This document shows positions 1 to 6,627 of a DNA stretch of 8,068 nucleotides, in pieces (position 1 is the first letter of the stretch; the number at the start of each line of letters is the position of its first letter). Source of the DNA: an uncultured beta proteobacterium (GTDB taxonomy: Bacteria; Pseudomonadota; Gammaproteobacteria; Burkholderiales; Burkholderiaceae_C); assembly GCA_903958915.1 (NCBI GenBank), contig CAJBVC010000643.1, positions 1 to 8,068 of the forward strand. Reading direction: 5' to 3'. The notes under the pieces are model-generated. The model searched no databases. It was not told the DNA's origin and saw only the letters and a list, made by a program, of their open reading frames with translations. The translations under genes were made by a program, and so were the position numbers.

Positions 1-25
1 GGTATTCCAAGGGAAAGTCGTATGA
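1..25 (+). CDS. 3' end of an upstream gene, possibly hutI (imidazolonepropionase)
   Basis: Reading from base 2, an open frame gives V-F-Q-G-K-V-V and then TGA at 23-25. This stop overlaps the hutG start codon at 22-24 as ATGA, the usual arrangement for translationally coupled operon genes. Amidohydrolase-fold enzymes often end in a short strand of the form V-F-x-G-x-V-V, and HutI is a member of that fold commonly placed beside hutG and hutF. The hutI identity is an inference from context and seven residues only. The frame could also be open by chance. Confidence 0.4.
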
Positions 26-831
26 CGACGCATAACACCCATACGCTGTTGCAGGGACATGTGCCACTGCTGGTCAGCATGCCCCACGTGGGCACCGAGA
101 TCCCTCAAGAGTTGCATGCCAACTATGTGCCACGTGCACTGGGCGTGGAAGATACCGACTGGCATCTGCCGCGGCTCTACAACTTCCTTCCCGAGTTGGG
201 CGCGAGCGTGTTGACCCCACGCTTTTCGCGCTATGTCATCGATCTGAATCGCCCGCCCGACGACGCACCCATGTACCCCGGTGCCTCCAACACCGAGCTC
301 TGCCCGACCCGATTTTTCACGGGGGACGCCCTTTACCAAGCAGGGAAGGAGCCCGACGCGGCGGAGCGGCTGCGGCGCAGAGTGCAGTACTGGCAGCCCT
401 ACCATGACGCGCTGTCCGCCGAGTTGCAGCGCCTGCGGTCTCAGTTTGGCCGGGTTCTGCTGTGGGATGCCCACAGCATCCGCTCCGAGATTCCCTGGCT
501 GTTTGAAGGCCGACTGCCCGATCTCAACATCGGCACGGCCGGTGGCACCAGCGCACACGCGGCTATCACCACAGCGGCGGTGCAGGCTTGCGAAGCCACC
601 CCGCAGGTGTCTACCGCAGTCAATGGGCGATTCAAAGGGGGCTATATCACGCGCCAATACGGGCGACCCGCGGAGCATGTCCATGCAGTGCAGTTGGAGA
701 TGTGCCAATGCCTTTACATGCAGGAGGCGTTGCCGTTTGGCTATGACGAAGAGCGCGCTGCACGCATTCAACCCTTGTTAAAGAAAATGGTCGCCAGCGC
801 ACTGGCAGCAAGCGTAGGAAGCTATGAATAA
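22..831 (+). CDS. hutG: N-formylglutamate deformylase (N-formylglutamate amidohydrolase)
   Basis: HutG hydrolyses N-formyl-L-glutamate to L-glutamate and formate, the last step of the five-step histidine degradation route, in the cytoplasm. The 269-residue product is about the usual length for the family. Blocks typical of N-formylglutamate amidohydrolases are visible in order: SMPHVGTEIP at 19-28, DTDWHLPRLY at 44-53, RYVIDLNRPP at 70-79, the WDAHSIRSEIP block at 148-158 followed by FEGRLPDLNIGT, FKGGYITRQYG at 204-214 and HAVQLEMCQ at 221-229. The His and acidic residues in these blocks are the likely metal and substrate ligands by family knowledge. The start is supported by a purine-rich AAGGGAAAG at 9-17. 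Its end overlaps hutF by 8 bases, so the two genes are probably co-transcribed and coupled. It is unlikely to be the unrelated arginase-type HutG (formiminoglutamase), because that family's metal motifs are absent. Confidence 0.95.
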   Translation: MTTHNTHTLLQGHVPLLVSMPHVGTEIPQELHANYVPRALGVEDTDWHLPRLYNFLPELGASVLTPRFSRYVIDLNRPPDDAPMYPGASNTELCPTRFFTGDALYQAGKEPDAAERLRRRVQYWQPYHDALSAELQRLRSQFGRVLLWDAHSIRSEIPWLFEGRLPDLNIGTAGGTSAHAAITTAAVQACEATPQVSTAVNGRFKGGYITRQYGRPAEHVHAVQLEMCQCLYMQEALPFGYDEERAARIQPLLKKMVASALAASVGSYE

Positions 832-2239
832 TGTAGCAATCCGGTTTATGGCGGACCGCGCCTGGGTGCAGGGTCGGTGGGAAAGCGACGTCCTGCTCGA
901 GGTGGGAGCCAACGGGCTCTGGAGCCTGGTGCAGGTGGGCGCGACTCTTGAGCAACAGGCTAGTGCAACTCGCTTGAGCGGGCCAGTGCTGCCGGGCCTG
1001 GTCAATGCGCACAGCCATGCCTTCCAGCGTGCCATCGCTGGCTTGACCGAGCGGCGCAGTATGGGTGCCCATTCCCGTGACGATTTCTGGAGCTGGCGCG
1101 AGCGCATGTACGCCGTCGCCAATCGCGTCACGCCCGAACAGCTCGAAGCCATTGCCAGCCAGCTCTATGCCGAGTTGCTGGCGGGTGGCTACACCCAGGT
1201 CTGCGAATTTCACTACCTGCACAACGACGTGGATGGCGCGGCCTACGCCAAGCCTGCGGAGATGTGCCTGGCTTTGGTGCGGGCGGCGCAGCGCACGGGC
1301 ATCGGGCTCACGCTGTTACCCACGCTGTATATGCGATCGGGCTTCACCGCAACCGGCTTGCGAGAGGATCAGCGCCGCTTTGCTTCCACACCGGACAGCA
1401 TTGCCCGCATCGTGGAGGAGGTGCAACGCCACACGGTGGGAGATACGGCCATCCATGTGGGCATTGCCTTGCACTCCCTGCGGGCGGTGGATCCTCTTGC
1501 CTTGCGCGAGATGGCGACTTACGCACATTCGGCCCGTCTACCCGTGCACATCCATATCGCAGAGCAGACCCAGGAGGTGGAAGACTGCATTTCCCATACC
1601 GGTATGCGTCCGATTGAGTGGCTGCTGGAGAACGTGTCAGTCGATGTCCGCTGGAATTTGGTCCATGCCACCCACACCACACCGGCGGAGTTGGCAGGTA
1701 TTCGCCAGACCGGCGCCGCGATTGTGATCTGCCCGACCACCGAGGCCAATCTGGGCGATGGCGTGTTTGACCTTCCCGGTTATGGGGCGGTGCAGGGAAA
1801 CTGGTCGATTGGTTCGGACAGCCATGTCTGCCGCAGTTGGGTCGAGGAACTGCGGTTGCTGGAGTACTCGCAACGTTTGAGTCTTCGTAAACGCAATGTG
1901 GCCGCGCAGGCACTACAACATGAAAGTTCAGCAGCGGCCCTGTTCGAAGCCGCGCTCTCGGGCGGGGCGATGGCGACCGGGCGACCACTTGCAGGCATCG
2001 CTGTTGGGCAGCGGGCAGACTTCGTGACGCTCCATCCAAACTCGTCTGCGTTGCTTGGCATTCCACAGGATCATGTGCTGGACGCACTGGTGTTTTCCGG
2101 CTCGGGGCGCGATTTTGATGGCGTTTATGTTGGAGGACGGCAGCTTGGGATGGACGCTCTTCAAGCGGCAGTGGCAACGCCGTTTGTGCAGGCCATGCGG
2201 GATTTGTGGGCAAACCCAGCGGGCAGTCGATGCCGGTAG
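824..2239 (+). CDS. hutF: Formimidoylglutamate deiminase
   Basis: HutF removes ammonia from N-formimino-L-glutamate to give N-formyl-L-glutamate, the substrate of the neighbouring HutG. It is a cytoplasmic zinc enzyme of the amidohydrolase superfamily, and 471 residues is close to normal. The metal and catalytic positions are visible: NAHSHAFQR at 61-69 gives the H63/H65 pair; VHIHIAEQ at 241-248 gives H244 with E247; NLVHATHTT at 278-286 gives H281; SIGSDSH at 328-334 gives D332. Their spacings (34 and 51 residues after E247 and H281) match what I recall of the Pseudomonas enzyme. A composite N-terminal strand domain comes before residue 55 and closes again at about 385-440. The start at 824 lies inside the end of hutG, with AGGAAG at 816-821. 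A later ATG at codon 9 is possible but would trim the first strand. The last residues (about 465-471) look unconserved. Confidence 0.95.
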   Translation: MNNVAIRFMADRAWVQGRWESDVLLEVGANGLWSLVQVGATLEQQASATRLSGPVLPGLVNAHSHAFQRAIAGLTERRSMGAHSRDDFWSWRERMYAVANRVTPEQLEAIASQLYAELLAGGYTQVCEFHYLHNDVDGAAYAKPAEMCLALVRAAQRTGIGLTLLPTLYMRSGFTATGLREDQRRFASTPDSIARIVEEVQRHTVGDTAIHVGIALHSLRAVDPLALREMATYAHSARLPVHIHIAEQTQEVEDCISHTGMRPIEWLLENVSVDVRWNLVHATHTTPAELAGIRQTGAAIVICPTTEANLGDGVFDLPGYGAVQGNWSIGSDSHVCRSWVEELRLLEYSQRLSLRKRNVAAQALQHESSAAALFEAALSGGAMATGRPLAGIAVGQRADFVTLHPNSSALLGIPQDHVLDALVFSGSGRDFDGVYVGGRQLGMDALQAAVATPFVQAMRDLWANPAGSRCR

Positions 2240-2307
2240 GCTCTGTGCGCGACGGGCGACAGTCCGATTCCGCCGCGGGACACCCGACACAAGGCGCCGT
2301 TGGCAGG

Positions 2308-2365
2308 AGCCCCGGTCTCCACTGTGAATTTGGGCAATCCGCCTAGCGATATGGAGTCCGGGGCC
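2308..2365. repeat. Imperfect inverted repeat between convergent hutF and prc
   Basis: Arms at 2308-2320 and 2353-2365 are reverse complements at 11 of 13 positions around a 32-base loop, and include a 7-base perfect GC core (GCCCCGG with CCGGGGC). The gap lies between the ends of two convergent genes, where a bidirectional terminator would be expected. No T-run follows on either strand, so this is not a classic intrinsic terminator. The remainder of 2240-2444 holds nothing I can name. Confidence 0.3.
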
Positions 2366-2444
2366 AAAAGATAGCTTGTGGACCAAAGTGCGCCACCCCA
2401 TGCCCCAATTGATCACGACCTCCCGGAACATCCAGACATACAAG

Positions 2445-4628
2445 TCAAGGGAGTGCTTGCCTCGATCTTGACGGTGTGGTCGCTTTATCAACCCCAGCGA
2501 AGCGCGGGCCGGACTTCCACAAGCCGGCCGCGTCGCTCACGATGTGCGCTGCTTCGACGAGGTAAATGTCTTTCACATCCTTGAGCGATTTTTCGTGGGC
2601 AAGTTCTTTCACCAGATTTCTTTCGTCTGACTCCAGGCCATCATCTGCGGTGCTGGTGTCTTCGCTGGCGGCAGTGGTTGCATCTGGAGTGCCCGGGGTC
2701 TTTTTGTCTTTCAACTTTCGAGCTGCGAGCCGCGCCTCACGTGCGTCGCGCTCCGCGCGCCTGATGTTTTCGTTCAGTGAAACCTCCTTCTTTTGACGCT
2801 GACGCTTGAAATCAGCAATGTCCTCCTGAAGGTATTGATACGCTGCATCAGCATTGGCGCGGGCCTCGTGTTTTGCAGAAAGTAGATTGAGTGCTGATCG
2901 AAAATCACCGGATGCAATGTAGTCCGCTCGGTCGATTTGCGTGGTCGGGAGTGCATTGTCAAAGCTGGCTTCTCCAAAATCGCCTCCATCAAAATAGCCT
3001 GGCAAGACGATGTCCGGGGTTACGCCCTGTAACTGTGTGGTTCCGCCACTGATTCGAAAGAACTGCGCAACCGTCATCTTGAGCTCACCCAATTGCGGCT
3101 TGCTGCTCCTGGTAAATTGGTCCAGACTGACCACCGTCTGTACGGTGCCTTTACCAAAACTTGGTTCTCCGACAATGATCCCGCGACCATAGTCCTGGAT
3201 TGCGGCCGCGAAGATCTCGGAGGCTGATGCAGAACCGCGATTGATTAACACGCCCAATGGGCCAACCCAGGCGACCGCTGCATGGTCCGTACGTTCAACC
3301 CAAACCTTGCCAGCCGCATTGCGTTGTTGCAGGACCGGTCCCTTGCCAATGAACAGGCCAGTGAGCTCGATTGCTTCAGAAAGGGATCCACCACCGTTGT
3401 TGCGCAGATCGATCAGTACGCCGTCGACCTTGGCCTTCTTGAGGTCTCCGAGCAGGCGTTCAACGTCCCTGGAGGCGCTCCGGTAACTCTTGTTACCCGC
3501 ATGCCTGGCGGCAAAGTCTTCGTAAAAGGACGGCAGCGATATCACGCCGATGCGCCGCTGGGTTGCGCCGTCAGAGAGGGTTTGTATGGAGGATTTCGCA
3601 GCCTGCTCCTGCAAGTTGATCGGTTTGCGAATCAGCGAAACGATTTTGTGTTTCCCGTCAACACCCGCCTCCGCAGGAAGGATATCCAGCCGGACAGTTG
3701 TGTCTGTCGGACCACGAATCAAGGCAACCGCGTCGTCCGAGCGCCAGCCCATGATGTCCAGTATGGGGCCGTCTTTGCCCTGGCCGACGCCGACGATTCG
3801 GTCGCCGACCTTCAGTTGGCCCGAACGGCTTGCCGGGCCACCAGGAACAAGTTCTCTGATGAGGGTGTAATCATCGGTCTGGGTAAGCACGGCGCCTATG
3901 CCAATCAGTGAAAGCCGCATAGCAATATCAAACTCTTCCGCGTCCCGCAGTCCGAAGTAGCTGGTGTGCGGCTCAATGGATGTCGTGTAGGCGTTCATGA
4001 AGACTTGAAACGCATCGGACCCCCTGACTTTCTTGAAGCGTTTTTGCTGGTTCTCGTAGCGCTTCTCCAGCAACTCAACGATGCCCTTGTCGTCCTTGCC
4101 GGCAAGTTTGAGGCCTAGCCAGTCATTCTTGACGCGCTTTCTCCAAAGATCTCGTGCCTGTGACTCGTCTTGCGGCCAATCCAGTTTGTTGCGCTGAATC
4201 TGTATGGTCTCCTGTTGATCAAAGTCGAATCCCTCTTTAAGCAAGCTGCGGGCATATGCGAGTCGATCGATCGCCCGCTGAACATAGAGGTTGAACATCG
4301 AGTAGGGAGCACTCAGGTCCTCCATGCGCACTGCGTCGTCGAGGCGGGCTCGATTTTTGACAAAGCTGTCGATGTCGCCGCGCGTGAAGAACAACCTCTC
4401 GGAGTCCAGTGACTTCAGGTACCGGTCAAATATCTTCTCCGACATTGCGTCGTCCAGCGGAAGGGCCGTGTAGTGGTGTCGCGAAAGCACCTGTGCGGCA
4501 AGATGGGCTGCTTTAGCCTCATGGCTCTGAGGTTTGAGTTCGGGTGGGTATTGCGTTTGGATGTCACTGGTGGCAGCCTGTACCCAGGTTGTGACACTCA
4601 GCAGGAGCCACACAAGTTTCTGTTTCAT
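2445..4628 (-). CDS. prc: Tail-specific (carboxy-terminal processing) periplasmic protease Prc/Tsp
   Basis: Prc degrades or trims periplasmic proteins by recognising non-polar C-termini. In E. coli it affects lipoproteins and peptidoglycan hydrolases. I chose ATG at 4628 (727 residues), which gives MKQKLVWLLLSVTTWVQA, a compact Sec signal peptide with likely cleavage after VQA. An in-frame TTG three codons earlier would only add residues before the charged n-region. Neither start has a good Shine-Dalgarno. In the 727-residue numbering, an N-terminal helical region (about 25-235) precedes a PDZ domain (about 240-325), the S41 protease core (about 355-545) and a C-terminal DUF3340-type region rich in Lys, Arg and Glu. 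GSASASEIFAAAIQDYGR and SFGKGTVQ supply nucleophile S468, D479 and lysine K493, with the 25-residue Ser-Lys spacing of E. coli Prc. A hydrophilic Thr/Asp/Ser stretch near 645-665 makes it somewhat longer than the E. coli protein. It is transcribed alone, divergent from cheV. Confidence 0.95.
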   Translation of the reverse strand: MKQKLVWLLLSVTTWVQAATSDIQTQYPPELKPQSHEAKAAHLAAQVLSRHHYTALPLDDAMSEKIFDRYLKSLDSERLFFTRGDIDSFVKNRARLDDAVRMEDLSAPYSMFNLYVQRAIDRLAYARSLLKEGFDFDQQETIQIQRNKLDWPQDESQARDLWRKRVKNDWLGLKLAGKDDKGIVELLEKRYENQQKRFKKVRGSDAFQVFMNAYTTSIEPHTSYFGLRDAEEFDIAMRLSLIGIGAVLTQTDDYTLIRELVPGGPASRSGQLKVGDRIVGVGQGKDGPILDIMGWRSDDAVALIRGPTDTTVRLDILPAEAGVDGKHKIVSLIRKPINLQEQAAKSSIQTLSDGATQRRIGVISLPSFYEDFAARHAGNKSYRSASRDVERLLGDLKKAKVDGVLIDLRNNGGGSLSEAIELTGLFIGKGPVLQQRNAAGKVWVERTDHAAVAWVGPLGVLINRGSASASEIFAAAIQDYGRGIIVGEPSFGKGTVQTVVSLDQFTRSSKPQLGELKMTVAQFFRISGGTTQLQGVTPDIVLPGYFDGGDFGEASFDNALPTTQIDRADYIASGDFRSALNLLSAKHEARANADAAYQYLQEDIADFKRQRQKKEVSLNENIRRAERDAREARLAARKLKDKKTPGTPDATTAASEDTSTADDGLESDERNLVKELAHEKSLKDVKDIYLVEAAHIVSDAAGLWKSGPRFAGVDKATTPSRSRQALP

Positions 4629-4753
4629 CAAAATCAATTCAAAATAGGGATGTCAAGGTATCGATTCTGACCGTGAACAGAAAACTTGGTTTCCAAAGCG
4701 GGATTGATGGGTTGACTTTTTCTGCAACCATGCCCCATCCGGCGCCAGAGTTG

Positions 4754-4781
4754 TAAAGCTTCGAAAAGTCTTCGCCCAAAA
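4754..4781 (+). promoter_or_regulatory. Candidate sigma-28 (FliA) promoter upstream of cheV
   Basis: TAAAG at 4754-4758 and GCCCAAAA at 4774-4781 resemble the flagellar sigma-28 elements TAAA and GCCGATAA (6 of 8 in the second box). The spacer after TAAA is 16 bases against the usual 15. The site lies 45 bases before the cheV start. Chemotaxis genes are often FliA-dependent, which makes the match plausible, but it is imperfect and was found by eye. Confidence 0.35.
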
Positions 4782-4826
4782 AGGTGACAAACTCCGGTCA
4801 ATCAGATCTGATTTGGAAAAGCAAGA

Positions 4827-5789
4827 ATGAATACAAAAGCCTCAAACGCTCCTCAGAAACAAGCGCCCGTCAGTGCCGATGGCAAATTTGAACTTCTGCT
4901 TTTTCGGTTGGGAGTGAGTGCGGGCACAAAGCAGAGCGAACTGTTTGGCATCAATGTCTTCAAGGTACGCGAAATTGTTGTCGCACCCCAAATCACTGCG
5001 ATCGTGAATTCTCCAAAGTTCGCTGTTGGGTTGGCGAATGTTCGGGGACAGTTAATCCCGGTCATTGATCTGCCCAACCTCGCAGGCTGTACCCCCATGA
5101 CCAACACTGGAGTGATTTTGGTCACAGAATTTGCACGCACGGCACAAGCCTTCATGGTCGATGAGGTCGTCGAGATCATCCAGATGGAGTGGAAACACCT
5201 GTTGGCTGCGGACAGCGCACACGCCGGAATGGTGTCTGGCGTTGCACGCATCGACGGCGATACCCCGAACTCCCGGCTGGCGCAAATTCTGGACGTGGAA
5301 CAAATACTGAGGGACGTTCTGCCGGGTCAACAGGGAAGCGAATCCACTGCATCAGAGGTCCCCGAGGTTCGCCTGCCACAAGGGACACGAATCCTGTTTG
5401 CTGATGATTCGCATGTGGCCCGCATGCTGGTCGAAAAGAGCATGCAGTCGATGAACGTCGATTTCACCTCAGTCAAGAACGGCAAGGAAGCCTGGGAGCG
5501 ACTCCTGGCCATTCATTCAGAGTCCGTTGCACAGGGTAAGAGAGCACGGGACAAGGTTGCACTGGTGTTGACTGATCTGGAGATGCCGGAGATGGATGGA
5601 TTTACCCTGACCCGCAACATCAAGCAAGATGCCCGGTTTTCAGGGATTCCCGTCATCATCTACTCGTCCTTGACCGGTTCAGCCAGTGAAGGACACGCAA
5701 ATGCGGTGGGTGCAGACGCCTATGTAGCCAAGTTCGAGCCGCAAGAACTTGCAGAGTCCATCCGCGCGACGGTGGCAAAGCGATCGTAG
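4827..5789 (+). CDS. cheV: Chemotaxis adaptor CheV (CheW-like domain plus receiver domain)
   Basis: CheV couples chemoreceptors to the kinase CheA through its CheW-like domain. It tunes signalling, probably in adaptation, through phosphorylation of its receiver domain by CheA. The 320-residue product has the standard two-domain order. The CheW-like part (about 21-165) contains FGINVFKVREIV, GLANVRGQLIPVIDLP and the VDEVVEIIQ strand. After a short linker (166-186) the receiver domain begins at TRILFADDS, with acidic D193/D194, phosphoacceptor D250 in LTDLEMPEMDG, S280 in IIYSSL at the Thr/Ser switch position, and K302 in VAKF. The extra loop before the phosphoacceptor strand is usual for CheV. 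The start at 4827 has only a weak GGA at 4815-4817. No other chemotaxis gene is adjacent, so it is an isolated cheV. The divergent prc and downstream phasin genes give no functional hint. Confidence 0.95.
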   Translation: MNTKASNAPQKQAPVSADGKFELLLFRLGVSAGTKQSELFGINVFKVREIVVAPQITAIVNSPKFAVGLANVRGQLIPVIDLPNLAGCTPMTNTGVILVTEFARTAQAFMVDEVVEIIQMEWKHLLAADSAHAGMVSGVARIDGDTPNSRLAQILDVEQILRDVLPGQQGSESTASEVPEVRLPQGTRILFADDSHVARMLVEKSMQSMNVDFTSVKNGKEAWERLLAIHSESVAQGKRARDKVALVLTDLEMPEMDGFTLTRNIKQDARFSGIPVIIYSSLTGSASEGHANAVGADAYVAKFEPQELAESIRATVAKRS

Positions 5790-5797
5790 ATCACCTC

Positions 5798-5827
5798 GTG
5801 GTCGAGTCATTTCAGCCGATCGACTAC
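5798..5827 (+). terminator. Possible hairpin after cheV
   Basis: GTGGTCGA at 5798-5805 can pair with TCGACTAC at 5820-5827 (8 base pairs including one G-U), with a 14-base loop, just after the cheV stop. There is no following T-run, so at best this is a weak or Rho-assisted end. The rest of the 5790-5950 gap shows no gene and no other clear element. Confidence 0.2.
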
Positions 5828-5952
5828 CCCACTGCGCAGCGTGTGAACGAACGATCGCCGCGCGGACTGTGCCAAGCTGAGGTGCCACTTGTGGTTAGGC
5901 CGCTACCACTAATCGCTCCAATTCCTACTTCAGAACAGGCACGACCCCCGAT

Positions 5953-5969
5953 TTGGACTGATAATTGCT
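5953..5969 (+). promoter_or_regulatory. Sigma-54-like -24/-12 candidate upstream of the phasin gene
   Basis: The stretch fits the sigma-54 pattern at the key positions: TTGG at 5953-5956, G at 5960 followed by A at 5961, and TTGCT at 5965-5969. This puts exactly 10 bases between the GG and GC dinucleotides. Three bases of the CAC part are wrong. The TTGC element is also the left arm of the near-palindrome at 5965-5981, and a sigma-70-like GATAAT sits at 5960-5965, so the match may be coincidental. No good -35 accompanies GATAAT. Confidence 0.22.
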
Positions 5970-5981
5970 GCACTGCAACAA
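5965..5981 (+). promoter_or_regulatory. Candidate PhaR-type operator before the phasin gene
   Basis: TTGCTGCA-C-TGCAACAA is a near-perfect 17-base dyad, with 7 of 8 arm positions pairing around C5973. It contains CTGC-N3-GCA, one base short of the CTGC-N3-GCAG pattern reported for PhaR repressors of polyhydroxybutyrate genes in alpha-proteobacteria. It ends 19 bases before the phasin start, where a bound repressor would block transcription. The assignment to PhaR is an inference; no phaR gene is in the window. Confidence 0.45.
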
Positions 5982-5989
5982 ATTTACCC

Positions 5990-5994
5990 AAGGA
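5990..5994 (+). promoter_or_regulatory. Shine-Dalgarno that fixes the phasin start
   Basis: AAGGA lies 6 bases before ATG at 6001. This favours that start over the upstream TTG at 5965, which would place the candidate operator inside the coding region and add 12 residues unlike phasin N-termini. Confidence 0.75.
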
Positions 5995-6000
5995 CGACCA

Positions 6001-6483
6001 ATGTTTAAAAATACCCCCTTCGAAGCCATCGCCAAGACCATGTCAGAGAGCGCTCCAAAGTTCAACCCTGCGGCGATGCAGGACGCAATCAAGCCGGCCC
6101 AGGACAACCTCAAGGCATGGGCTGATTTGGCGCAAGAGCAAGCCAAGGAGGCTCAAGCAGCTCTCTTGGAGACTGTTGATTCGATCAAGAACGCAAAGGA
6201 CCCACAGGCTGCATTTGAAGTATTCAAAGCTTCGGCGGAAGCAGGCATGGCAATGTTCGCCAAGAACCTGAAAGACGCAACCGCTTTGAGCGTGGGCCAA
6301 TTTCACGGCGCGGTTGATGCCATCGAAAAGGCGCATCCTGCTCCTGAAGCGTTTGCGGTAGTTGCCAAGAACTTGAAAGATGCCGCATCGACTGCGGAAA
6401 ACACACTGGAGTCAGCACTGGAAAAGGGCGCCTCGATGGCCGCTTCCGTTTCCCCCTCTGCCAAGGCAAAGAAAACTCGTTAA
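6001..6483 (+). CDS. phaP: Phasin family protein (polyhydroxyalkanoate granule-associated)
   Basis: Phasins coat cytoplasmic polyhydroxybutyrate granules, limit their size and keep other proteins off the surface. The 160-residue product starts MFKNTPFEAIAKTM and is almost wholly Ala/Lys/Glu-rich helix with no cysteine, no signal peptide and no membrane segment. It ends in a basic Lys-Ala-Lys-Lys tail, as in many Phasin_2 proteins. The amphipathic stretch LKAWADLAQEQAKEAQAALLETV at 37-59 and the central block from about 68 to 108 are typical of the family. AKNLKDA occurs twice, at 87-93 and 122-128, suggesting an internal repeat. The gene has its own upstream gap with a candidate operator and a good ribosome site, and it is followed by a convergent regulator gene. 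Such bacteria usually carry several phasin paralogues, so the exact phaP number cannot be given. No phaC, phaA or phaB is nearby. Confidence 0.85.
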   Translation: MFKNTPFEAIAKTMSESAPKFNPAAMQDAIKPAQDNLKAWADLAQEQAKEAQAALLETVDSIKNAKDPQAAFEVFKASAEAGMAMFAKNLKDATALSVGQFHGAVDAIEKAHPAPEAFAVVAKNLKDAASTAENTLESALEKGASMAASVSPSAKAKKTR

Positions 6484-6506
6484 GCTTCGATGGTTGTTAA
6501 TCAAAT

Positions 6507-6527
6507 CTGGCGGCAGGGGCGCGCCAG
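6507..6527 (+). terminator. Short GC-rich hairpin after the phasin gene
   Basis: CTGGCG at 6507-6512 pairs perfectly with CGCCAG at 6522-6527 across a 9-base loop, 23 bases after the phasin stop. No T-run follows, so the termination role is only suggested by position between convergent genes. The rest of the 6484-6627 gap has short palindromes but no gene. Confidence 0.3.
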
Positions 6528-6627
6528 TAGTACGTGACGTTTAGCAACCAGGGTTCGAATGAATGAAATTGAGAGACCGGAAGTGGATTCGGCCCGGCAA
6601 GCTTGCGTTTTCTGGTGCACGAGTCGG

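Noticed and set aside
1344..2213. A 289-codon open frame on the minus strand inside hutF
   Set aside because: It lies antisense to a well-conserved enzyme, is rich in Arg, Pro and Ser as expected of a GC-rich shadow frame, and matches no family I recognise.
1928..2491. A minus-strand open frame bridging hutF, the gap and the end of prc
   Set aside because: It overlaps both genes out of frame and shows no recognisable domain. The 2240-2444 gap itself has no conserved peptide that would point to a gene remnant.
3282..3911. A 209-codon plus-strand frame inside prc
   Set aside because: It lies opposite the PDZ and catalytic core of Prc, whose motifs are intact. The composition is that of an antisense shadow.
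4712..4740. TTGACT as a -35 box for cheV
   Set aside because: No acceptable -10 hexamer occurs 16-18 bases downstream (the region reads CCATCC).
5781..5857. Three CGATCG palindromes at 5781, 5817 and 5852, spaced 36 and 35 bases
   Set aside because: The same hexamer occurs elsewhere in the window inside coding regions (near 1335, 4263 and 4998), so it appears to be generally common here. The flanks of the three copies do not match.
5891..5909. GTGGT and ACCAC inverted repeat in the cheV-phasin gap
   Set aside because: Only 5 base pairs with a 9-base loop and no T-run; expected by chance in a gap of this size.
5798..6271. A plus-strand open frame from a GTG in the cheV-phasin gap into the phasin gene
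   Set aside because: It reads the phasin gene in another frame and becomes an Arg/Ser/Pro-rich string with no family resemblance. The phasin frame has a good ribosome site and the expected composition.
6531..6540. ACGTGACGT short palindrome in the gap after the phasin gene
   Set aside because: The arms are only 4 bases, there is no second copy, and it sits between the ends of convergent genes where an operator is unlikely.
6597..6606. GCAAGCTTGC perfect 10-base palindrome followed by a short T-run (GTTTTC)
   Set aside because: As a hairpin it leaves only a 3-base stem around a 4-base loop, too weak for an intrinsic terminator.
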